In this document: positions 27,701 to 33,390 of the stretch, piece after piece
Numbering within the stretch: position 1 is the stretch's first letter
How the letters are laid out: each line of letters opens with the position of its first letter
Assembly: GCF_963678635.1 (NCBI RefSeq)
Contig: NC_087068.1
Location: forward strand, 58,389,896-58,453,895
Source of the DNA: Symsagittifera roscoffensis
Lineage: Eukaryota > Xenacoelomorpha > Acoela > Convolutidae
Length of the DNA stretch: 64,000 nt
Direction: 5' to 3'
Notes under the pieces: generated by a model
What the model saw: the letters and a program-made list of their open reading frames with translations, nothing else
What the model was told of the DNA's origin: nothing
The model's database searches: none
Position numbers and translations under genes: made by a program

Positions 27701-28066
27701 AGGCAATTGCAATAATTTACCTTCTTTTCTCAGCATCACCATTTTGTACAGCGTTTGCAAATCAGTTTCGTTTCCCATCGCGCATTGAACCGATTGATTA
27801 GTAAAGCAGTTGAACAATTGACAAGACCCATTTTTCGGCACAAAGAGTGCAAGATCGCAAAGTTTGGCAAGGCAGCACGTTTCTTTACACTCGACAGAAT
27901 TATTCGATATTCTTTCGTCGACAAAATTTCGCACAGAATGATGAAGACTTAAATTGAACTCTTGAAACGCACACGTTTCATTGCTTATTGTCACGTTTTC
28001 AGAATAAACCCTAACAAGTTCGAAGAGATGAAGAAAAGAAAATGCTATTATTATTTTTGCCGACAT
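5847..28066 (-). CDS. KIAA0319L: KIAA0319/KIAA0319L-like multi-PKD transmembrane glycoprotein (11 exons, 978 aa)
   Basis: Coding exons run, in order, from 27721-28066 down to 5847-6724 and are listed separately. Summed coding length is 2937 bases, an exact multiple of three, and every junction agrees in phase. Domain order: signal peptide (about 1-22), MANSC with eight Cys (32-95), six-Cys EGF-like (about 120-165), five PKD domains (about 215-690), a linker, a second Cys-rich EGF-like module (about 803-843), one transmembrane helix (about 846-870) and a basic then acidic cytoplasmic tail. This is the architecture of vertebrate KIAA0319 and KIAA0319L, type I membrane proteins trafficking between plasma membrane, endosomes and Golgi; KIAA0319L is also the receptor used by adeno-associated viruses. 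Length is close to the roughly 1050 residues of the human protein. It is probably a single co-orthologue of the two vertebrate paralogues. A, not tested: expression and alternative first exons. Confidence 0.93.
7000..7135 (-). repeat. Possible tRNA-derived SINE fragment
   Basis: On the minus strand a stretch resembling a tRNA A box (TGGCGCAGATGAG) is followed about 35 bases later by a B-box-like GGCTCGATTAC. It lies in intron 10 with no intact cloverleaf visible. The assignment rests only on these two short matches. Confidence 0.3.
7380..7593 (-). CDS. KIAA0319L: KIAA0319L-like exon 10: PKD 5
   Basis: Acceptor TTTGTTCAG, donor CAAG|GTATGC (phase 1). It contains SGEKSTDDGEIVKWVWVK and LVPGLYLYHLTVQD. 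Confidence 0.9.
8068..8231. repeat. Imperfect palindrome, about 58-bp arms
   Basis: CTTACAAC...GGTAGCTGTGC at the left is repeated in inverted form at the right, ending in GTTGTAAG. The arms are separated by about 45 bases of A/T-rich spacer. It lies in intron 9, immediately upstream of the larger foldback repeat at 8325-9425, and is probably part of the same MITE-like cluster. Confidence 0.7.
8325..9425. repeat. Foldback (long inverted-repeat) element
   Basis: Two arms of roughly 520 bases (about 8325-8845 and 8885-9425) are reverse complements with scattered differences. Landmarks are TCTCATCACACCACCCACA at 8816 with its complement near 8892, and AATGGGTCAAACGATATATC near 8431 with its complement near 9285. 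The loop is about 40 bases of A/T. No ORF with a transposase is present, so it is a non-autonomous foldback in intron 9. Confidence 0.8.
9740..11480. repeat. Interspersed repeat family, four diverged copies in intron 9
   Basis: Related blocks begin near 9820, 10445, 10750 and 11262. Shared landmarks in order: a segment like TTGAGAAAACTGGATCAA, CCGCTGGAAATCTGA, TAGAAGTCGATCACG, TTGCNGTTCGATAGTGGAG, then a block with ACTACGTNCATNGACTCTTAA. No protein is encoded; apparent ORFs such as 10775-10957 are chance readings of the repeat. Confidence 0.7.
11500..12093. other. Intron 9 sequence, nothing recognised
   Basis: The short ORFs on both strands here lack recognisable domains. The segment abuts the exon 9 donor. 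Confidence 0.4.
12094..12284 (-). CDS. KIAA0319L: KIAA0319L-like exon 9: second half of PKD 4
   Basis: The acceptor GTGTTTTAG is chosen because it alone keeps phase 1 with exon 8; an upstream CAG would run into a stop or break the frame. It contains VEGTYKVVVQVTDTS and NQPPVANAGPD. Donor GAG|GTATGT, phase 0. Confidence 0.82.
12811..12868. repeat. Short tandem repeat, about 24-bp unit, 2.5 copies
   Basis: Unit GCCATAAATGATGCTTAAAAATA is repeated in intron 8, just beyond the exon 8 donor. Confidence 0.75.
12960..13151 (-). CDS. KIAA0319L: KIAA0319L-like exon 8: end of PKD 3 and start of PKD 4
   Basis: Acceptor TTTTTTTCAG joins in phase 1 to complete Gly. It contains AQVHVIVEEPRDKPP and SSVVLDASQSSDDNGIKTYN. 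The donor CCGG|GTAAAA leaves phase 1. Confidence 0.88.
13660..14400. repeat. Interspersed repeat family, two further copies in intron 7
   Basis: Blocks beginning near 13667 and 14103 match the intron 9 family landmarks, including the CTACGTTCATTACTCTTAA block near 13915. The 14103 copy is very close to the 10750 copy. Confidence 0.7.
15420..15486. repeat. Near-perfect hairpin, about 30-bp arms
   Basis: AAAAAGAAGCTTGCTCTCAGAAGTG is followed, after a short AAAAC/GTTTT core, by its near complement. It lies in intron 7 with no coding function; a small MITE remnant or simple palindrome. Confidence 0.65.
15819..16029 (-). CDS. KIAA0319L: KIAA0319L-like exon 7: PKD 3
   Basis: Acceptor GTTTAG, donor GCTG|GTATGC, leaving phase 1. 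It contains ITLYGNGSTDDKEIVSYKW and YTFTLEVEDSAG. Confidence 0.9.
16441..16626 (-). CDS. KIAA0319L: KIAA0319L-like exon 6: second half of PKD 2
   Basis: Acceptor TTGTTCAG, donor CAG|GTAGGA, phase 0. It contains ILKLSGLSVGEYVVSLTV and ends DYPPTANAGSDQ, matching the PKD linker of the family. The donor is followed by a (GGA)n run. Confidence 0.9.
16762..17090 (-). repeat. Dispersed hairpin-containing repeat, copy C (truncated)
   Basis: This is the third copy, inside intron 5. It is cut at about 16762, exactly where the inverted duplication ends, and lacks the last 40 or so bases seen in copies A and B. Confidence 0.65.
17672..17779 (-). CDS. KIAA0319L: KIAA0319L-like exon 5: first half of PKD 2
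   Basis: Acceptor CTTCAG, donor AAG|GTACAT, phase 0. It carries the GADSTDDEAVVSYFWKE core. The TAC codon here is the one changed to TAA in the inverted copy at 3568. Confidence 0.88.
18142..18306 (-). CDS. KIAA0319L: KIAA0319L-like exon 4: second half of PKD 1
   Basis: Acceptor ATATTAG, donor AAG|GTACAG, phase 0. It contains LSNMTAGVYSVQLEV and ends NRPPVAIV, the usual linker to the next PKD. Duplicated at 2972-3136. Confidence 0.88.
18629..18772 (-). CDS. KIAA0319L: KIAA0319L-like exon 3: first half of PKD 1
   Basis: Acceptor TTTTCAG, donor AAG|GTAGGC, both phase 0. The in-frame YNW core (residues ...VAMIYNWDVISKP...) is the PKD strand signature. This exon is duplicated at 2507-2650. Confidence 0.88.
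19250..19551 (-). CDS. KIAA0319L: KIAA0319L-like exon 2: EGF-like module and Ser/Thr/Pro linker
   Basis: The acceptor TTATCAG joins exon 1 in phase 1 to complete a Gly codon. Six Cys in EGF spacing are followed by a TTTPPPG linker. The donor AAG|GTACGA is in phase 0. Confidence 0.85.
21415..21510 (-). repeat. tRNA-like fragment (SINE or tRNA pseudogene)
   Basis: On the minus strand TTAGTCTGGAGGTAACG resembles a tRNA D arm and A box, followed by an anticodon-arm-like GCCTGGGACGGC and a T-arm-like AGGTCCTGGGTAGGAATC with a mutated B box. The acceptor stem does not pair well, so it is not a functional tRNA. Confidence 0.35.
24494..24847 (+). pseudogene. Short basic ORF, possible transposon remnant
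   Basis: An open frame of 117 codons, rich in Lys/Arg (RRKRRRQ, KMKKAK, KGGRKLGKIGKQK), starts at a non-ATG codon. I do not recognise it. It lies just upstream of a decayed coding stretch on the same strand, and both may come from one old element. Confidence 0.25.
25370..25910 (+). pseudogene. Decayed transposon-like coding remnant
   Basis: Translated in shifting frames this gives patches such as CYDVETDPSPQPLE, KVFNPHAKTC and AILCTRGSFSRG, separated by stops and frameshifts. Their order and wording resemble a repetitive-element protein common in aquatic invertebrate genomes. That resemblance is from memory of the pattern and was not tested. There is no intact frame. Confidence 0.35.
25931..25950 (+). 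repeat. G20 homopolymer
   Basis: Twenty consecutive G in intron 1, directly after the decayed coding remnant; potential G-quadruplex. Confidence 0.85.
27721..28066 (-). CDS. KIAA0319L: KIAA0319L-like exon 1: signal peptide and MANSC domain
   Basis: The ATG at 28066-28064 has A at -3 and opens a hydrophobic leader (SAKIIIAFSFLHLF) followed by an eight-Cys MANSC domain with Cys at residues 32, 60, 64, 65, 70, 82, 87 and 95. The donor GTAAAT follows GAAG, leaving phase 1. Reading on past the donor gives an uninformative tail and a stop. Confidence 0.88.
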
Positions 28067-28139
28067 CGTGAATTGGAGCTAGCAGCATTTCGCTTCAGAA
28101 TTCTGAAAATTTACATAGTGTCTGAAAACTATTTAAAAA

Positions 28140-28310
28140 CCTTTGTAAAGTTTTGAAATAATGGCGTGTATGACACTTTTATGATCTTTGATCATTTTGT
28201 ACAGATAGTTTAGATTTTTTAAACCTGAAGATGCACAATAATGTGCGAAAACAATTGTTTGATTTACAATTTTAACGTATTCTCAAAATAATCATAGATA
28301 TTTATAAATT
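28140..28310 (+). mobile_element. Penelope-like element 3'-end fragment
   Basis: About 150 bases match the reverse complement of 57775-57945, the 3' end of the minus-strand Penelope-like element. They include AAACCTGAAGATGCACA and GTGCGAAAAC, the conserved terminal block. It begins about 75 bases upstream of the KIAA0319L-like ATG, so it lies in or beside that gene's promoter or 5' UTR. Confidence 0.7.
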
Positions 28311-28439
28311 TTAATTTTAATCATTATGATGAATATTAAATTGTTGTGATAAACTTATTGAACAGCCTAATTGTTGCGATAAACTTATTAAATAGTTTCG
28401 TGTGATATGATACGTTCATAATGGTACGCTTGTAAGAAG

Positions 28440-28850
28440 GCACGGGACGGGATTTTAGAGACAAGCTCGTCAAGTCGCGATACTCCCCCTCTACCCGGAC
28501 ATACCCGCCGGAACCTCCACCCGTGGAGACCAGGTTGTAATCGCTTTCATTTCATTTTTGTTAATTGTTTTTTTAAAAATCCTTTTCTCTACAATCCATT
28601 TTACACTATTCTTTCTCTTGTATTGCCTCTTTTGTACTCTTTTGACTGTTTAGTGAATGTCCATGCCGGTCGAAGTACAGGCCGAAGTGGCTACCCAAGT
28701 GGAGCACGCAAAGAAAGGCTGTCAAAGCTGATTGGCAATATCAGGGGCAAACAACAGAGACCATCACAGACAAGGAGGAAGGCGAAAGCAAGACGTGAGC
28801 AGAAGCTGAAGGCAGAGGAAGTGTCTGCGCTTCAAAGACAGGGGTGAGAA
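28440..28850 (+). other. Possible exons of an unidentified plus-strand gene or element
   Basis: Two GC-richer open blocks are bracketed by splice-like signals: about 28470-28532 (after GATTTTAG, before ACCAG|GTTGTA) and about 28653-28843 (after ACTGTTTAG, before GGTGAGAAG). The second block is strongly basic (RRKAKARREQK). Joining them also gives an open frame to a TGA at 28797. I do not recognise the product, and the giant LTR element starts 220 bases downstream. Confidence 0.2.
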
Positions 28851-29060
28851 GAGAGTGATTTCTTTGGCTTTGTGCCTTGTGAGTTTCATTACTCGTGGCC
28901 TGCAAAATAATGACCACATTACTTTGTAACATTCGCCCGGAAGATACATATCGACGGAAAATAAAACTAAGTCCTAAGACGACTGGCTAACGTCTAAACA
29001 GAGCTTTATATGCTTTTCACCGTCTCTACCAAGCCAGTACTTTCGGTGGCTTTTTCTAAC

Positions 29061-29072
29061 ATCGGGTCGACA
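29061..29072 (+). repeat. Target-site duplication, left copy
   Basis: ATCGGGTCGACA directly precedes or overlaps the 5' LTR start and is found again right after the 3' LTR (56948-56959). Ten bases are unambiguous; the last CA is shared with the LTR. This is longer than the usual 4-6 bases. Confidence 0.75.
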
Positions 29073-29951
29073 GTCGGTCATGTCTGGAGGTTTGACCTTG
29101 AGAAACACGTAATTTTGGAGTGAAGTTTTAATTTTAAAAATTTCGAATGGAGCCTGTCATGCTCAGTTTTCTCGAACCAACTGAAAACAAAAAAGTGAAA
29201 AATCAGAACGACCGAATTAACAATTGCGGGAAACTACTCAAGAAAAAGGCAGGAAATTGCTATTCGCAATTTCTCGATACGAAATAATGAGAGAGTAGAG
29301 CTGTCTTATCCCGAAAACAGGAGAATAGAACACAGACTTGAGAAAGGACGATTATTCGAACGGAGCAGAGTGAACATTCAATGGAAGAGAGGACAACTCA
29401 AGTGTCCCGATGGTTCATGCAGAAACTTTGATTCTTGAGAAAAAACTTACTTCTGTTGTTAAAACTAATTAGCATCAAACTTATTTAGTTATATTATTTA
29501 ATCCTCGAGCTACTTATCTTTTAATTACTCCTCATACTCAAGCGCACCGACATGTGAGTTCTCAATTTAAATTTCTCGAGTGTATTTTATGATAGTTATG
29601 TTGAGATAAGGCGAGTTTTAGGTTGATCCATCTGAAATGGATCAAAGTTCCACTGTCCAATAAAAAGTAACTAAGCGGATTGTTCCGACCCGGTTTTTAA
29701 CGGCGTTCATGTATTTTGGGTATCTAGAGACCTAAGTATGGGGACGTTCCTAATTCTAGAGTGGGGGGATATTTTAGTAGTAGCCTTTAAGCTGTAACGG
29801 GTCGTAGTCTCATGTCACAAACGAACCGAATTGGCTCCGACTGATTTGAGTTAGAAAAACACAAGAAATAGTGTCCCTGACTCTTGAGCCAATGGTTATA
29901 GGGCCTATTTTTCTTAAGCCTCATGTGTGACTGCAGTAGACGAATGTTACA
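29071..29951 (+). repeat. 5' LTR
   Basis: 881 bases, matching 56078-56947. The right end is TGTTACA; the left end is CAGTCGG or GTCGG, so a canonical TG start is absent. It contains AATAAA at 29659-29664. The 11-base stretch near 29722 (CTAGAGACCTA) is missing from the 3' LTR. Confidence 0.92.
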
Positions 29952-31430
29952 TAGTGTTTTTATGGCGCTCTTGGGTGTTTTTACGACATCATGACTACGG
30001 AGTCGAACCCACTTGACACAGCTTCGGGCTACATGCCCATTCTAGAGTACCGGTGGTACGGTTCAGCGGGAACGTTTAAACCTTCCGGTTGTACCGTGAT
30101 AGCTTTTTAAGAAAACTCAAGAAAACTTCCTGGTACGCTCTCCGAACGAGGCTTAGCTAACCGAGTGAAAGGGGGCAACTAGGGGGACAAAAACACGAGC
30201 AAAAAAGAATACAAAAAGGAACAAAAACCATAAAACGAAAAAAGACAGTGACTTTGATACCAAATTAGTTGGATCAAACCTTTGTATTAATTAAATAGTA
30301 TACACATACTGTTTTATAAGACCGATCGTTTCGATCAATCTAGCAATTTAAACCAGTGAATTCAATAAGGTGCCCGAGTGGGGGGCGTTGTTAAGGGTTT
30401 TCAGATAGATTGCGACCCAACCGGACCACTAGGAGACTTGATTGGAAAGGGTGACCAGTCGAGTGGGAAAGTGTTTACAAGGATCGAACCGGACCACTAG
30501 GAGACTTGACTGGAAAGGGTGACCAGTCGAGTGGGAGAGTGGTTCACAAGGATCGAAACGGACCACTAGGAGACTTGATTGGAAGAGGTGACCAGTCGAG
30601 TGGGAAAGTGGTTCTGCTGTCAAGTTTAGAACAGAGACAACCAGCACAGGACCACTACAAGAGGACGTAAAGGGGTGTTCTCAAGTCGAACAACGGGTAT
30701 CGTTAGAATCCACATTACATTATAGGAAATAAGTGTAACATTGGATAAGCGGAGTCCCATTGTGTTGAGGCAGTTTTTACTCAAGCAGGCCTGGAAACAG
30801 GTCTACGGTTTTCTCTCGAGAGGTTTAGCACCCGGCGCTTAAGGGATTTTTCGGCTTAAGAGGGGGGCTAAAGAGGGGGGAGGTTAGTAGGGGGGCTGGT
30901 TAGGTTAGAGGTTGACGGTTGTAAATTGTAAAAAAGGGGGAAATTAGAGTAACTAATTAATCGACATCGTTGATTTAGTTACATTAGCCATCAACACGCG
31001 TTGGTAATAATAGGTGGATATCCAAAATTTAACTCGAGTTAAGGTTGGTACGCTGGTTGGATTGGTAGGGGGGAACGGATATAGACAGTTTTTGGTGATA
31101 CCCCATAAGATCGCTAGTGGGGGGAGGAAAACGCGTGGCAGTTAGGTACCAGACATTTTTTTTCGACCGAAGGTCGACATTTGTCTCCTTTGAATTTTAG
31201 GTGGGTTGATTTCTCTGTTTTATTGTTTTTTTTTCTTGTTTAAAATTTTTTTTTTATATATTAATGCATTTTGGTGAGGATTTGCGATTGGTTTTTATAC
31301 GAACAGGTGATCACAAGATACCTGCGCACAGGTTTTGGTTTCAAGTTGCTTGGAACGTAGAAAAGAGGTAATTCAAAAAGGGGGGTTAGCATTTGGCCAT
31401 TTAGAGAGGGTTTTTGGGAAAATTTTCACT
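29952..31430 (+). other. Untranslated leader of the giant element
   Basis: No coding potential is seen. A primer-binding site is not obvious: the first TGG-starting candidate (TGGCGCTC) is 11 bases from the LTR end at 29963. G-rich patches occur near 30845-30900 and 31060-31130, poly-T near 31205-31260. Confidence 0.6.
30421..30620 (+). repeat. Tandem repeat, about 68-bp unit, three copies
   Basis: Units starting with CGGACCACTAGGAGACTTGA near 30421, 30489 and 30557 contain GGTGACCAGTCGAGTGGGA and differ at only a few positions. It lies in the leader. The minus-strand ORF across it is an artefact of the repeat. Confidence 0.85.
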
Positions 31431-31519
31431 AGAGCTTGAGTGGTGGTACAAGGTACAGTGAATCAAGAAGTCCCTACAACGAAGAAGAAAGAGATCCGAT
31501 ATCCAGACACTCAGTGACG

Positions 31520-32170
31520 AGTCTTGGGACAGTACCGAAGAAGTCTTGGGACATTGCAGTCTGGGGACAGTCTTGGGGCAACACAGTCTTGGGACAGTGC
31601 AGCCTTGGGGCAGTCTTGGACCAGAGCAGTCTTGGTACCAAACAGTCTTGGGCCATTGGTCTTGGGACGTTAGTCTTGGGACGTTGGTCTTGGGCCATTG
31701 GTCTTGGGACGTTAGTCTTGGGACATTGGTCTTGGGATGTTAGTCTTGGGACATTGGTCTTGGGACGTTAGTCTTGGTACGAAACAGTCTTGGGCCATTG
31801 GTCTTGGGACGTTAGTCTTGGGACGTTGGTCTTGGGCCATTGGTCTTGGGACGTTAGTCTTGGGACATTGGTCTTGGGACGTTAGTCTTGGGACATTGGT
31901 CTTGGGACGTTAGTCTTGGGACGTTGGTCTTGGGCCATTGGTCTTGGGACGTTAGTCTTGGGACATTGGTCTTGGGACGTTAGTCTTGGGACGTTGGTCT
32001 TGGGCCATTGGTCTTGGGACATTAGTCTTGGGCCATTGGTCTTGGGACGCTAGTCTTGGGACGTTGGTCTTGGGCCATTGGTCTTGGGACATTAGTCTTG
32101 GGACGTTAGTCTTGGGACATTGGTCTCGGAACGTTGGTCTTGGGACGTTGGTCTTGGGACATTGGTCTGA
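31520..32170 (+). repeat. 14-bp minisatellite array 1
   Basis: More than 40 units of the form GTCTTGGGACGTTA, alternating with ACATTG and CCATTG versions, after a less regular start. The array is open in several frames on both strands (LVLGHWSWD and QRPKTNVPRP type repeats), so ORFs here are not genes. Confidence 0.92.
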
Positions 32171-32700
32171 GGATACCAATAAGAAGTACTGGGACAACAC
32201 TGAATAGTCTTGGGACGGTAGAGAGAAAGTCTTGGAACAGTATTAGGAAAGGGGTACTACAAGAGTACTAAGTTAGGTTGAAGTAACCAATTATAACAAC
32301 ACATTCCCTATCCTAACCCAACACATAAAAGTTTTCAAGAGTTTAAGAAAAATTGTTTTTAGCGAGTTGTCAATTTCTTTTTACTTAGAGTTTTAACCTT
32401 AGAGTAGAAATTTTGTAGATAATAATACTGTAAATAATAACAATTGTAAATAATGAGGCGGAGCTGAAAAAAGGTCTACCGAAGCAAAGACAAAGTATAA
32501 TTCGTCGCTACGCAAAACAACATCAATGGGTCCGAAGATAACAAAGAAGAGCTTTTCAGTTAATCAGAAGAGCTTTTCAGGTCAGCACAAGGAGTACAAC
32601 GGAGAACAGAGCAAAAGAGGGCACGGAAGGGGAACGAGTAGAACCCACCATCGAGATTGATCTAGAGACACCTGATCAAAGTGTGGATGAAACAAGGAAA

Positions 32701-33390
32701 ATGGCGACGGAGTCAACTCCAATGCCCAATGCAGAAGAACCAAACCCGAAACCCATAGAGTTCTCACCAATAGACAATGTGGAAGATGCAATAGGCAACA
32801 CCGAAGAAACGGTGAAAGAAGACTCTCAAGTAAAAAAGACATCTTTTACAGAAAAGTTGGCGATGATGGTCGGAATAAAAACGAAAGAAAACATGACTGA
32901 AGAACCAAAAGCTGAAAGAGCACGAACATTTGGGACAGTGAGCACGAAGACGACAGAAGCCAATCCAAGAGAGGAACAAACTAAAGCAGAAGCAACAGCC
33001 AAAGACAGACCGACGGCTGACCATGAAGAGGCTACTCTTGAGCTAGGTGACTTGATGGCAAAACTGAATCAGATCGACAAAAAACTGAAGCACAGCGAAG
33101 AGGACAGAGAAGTGATAAGAAAAGAATTAAGATACAACAAACACGAGTATCTGGATAGTTATTTTAACCTGGCTAAGGCAACAGACGAGAGACTCAAGGA
33201 GATGACAGATAAGGTAGAAACCACCAATGAAGAACGAGATAGGAACATCAAAAAAGATATGCAACAGTTGAAAAACCGATATGATGATGTCAACAGCCAA
33301 TTAGGTAGCCTGGAAAAGAGAATGGACACAATGAGCAAAATCAGGCCGAAAGTTTGTGTGCAATACAGTCGAAATTGGATGCAATCTTGA
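32701..33390 (+). CDS. Gag N-terminal coiled-coil ORF, copy 1
   Basis: The first ATG of the frame is at 32701; the frame is open upstream to about 32542 without a clear ATG. The product is highly charged, with a Glu/Lys-rich N-terminus and a heptad-like coiled coil (LMAKLNQIDKKLKHSEEDRE onward). It overlaps the gag-protease frame by about 80 bases, and that frame is -1 relative to it. No canonical slippery heptamer is visible in the overlap. Both duplicate copies share the arrangement, so the frame change predates the duplication. It is probably the N-terminal part of Gag, expressed by frameshift or broken by an old indel. Confidence 0.6.
   Translation: MATESTPMPNAEEPNPKPIEFSPIDNVEDAIGNTEETVKEDSQVKKTSFTEKLAMMVGIKTKENMTEEPKAERARTFGTVSTKTTEANPREEQTKAEATAKDRPTADHEEATLELGDLMAKLNQIDKKLKHSEEDREVIRKELRYNKHEYLDSYFNLAKATDERLKEMTDKVETTNEERDRNIKKDMQQLKNRYDDVNSQLGSLEKRMDTMSKIRPKVCVQYSRNWMQS

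Larger units (their letters stand above)
19552..27720. other. Intron 1 of the KIAA0319L-like gene (8.2 kb)
   Basis: This is mostly AT-rich sequence. It contains possible tRNA-like fragments (21415-21510 and 21780-21855), a G-rich patch (24300-24420), a decayed coding stretch (about 24494-25910), a G20 run (25931-25950) and a repeated short hairpin of the form TGCGAAGC...GCTTCGCA (26206-26225, with diverged relatives near 20860). None of the other ORFs has a recognisable domain. Confidence 0.5.

Noticed and set aside
29963-29975. Primer-binding site TGGCGCTC
   Set aside because: It starts 11 bases from the LTR end rather than 0-3, and no specific tRNA match could be made; left as a remark in the leader entry.
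31520-32170. CRISPR-like array
   Set aside because: The units are contiguous 14-bp tandem repeats without unique spacers, in a eukaryotic retrotransposon.
31436-32207. Long ORFs on both strands over the 14-bp repeat (LVLGHWSWD / QRPKTNVPRP proteins)
   Set aside because: They are simple translations of a minisatellite that lacks stops in several frames; no start context or domain supports expression.
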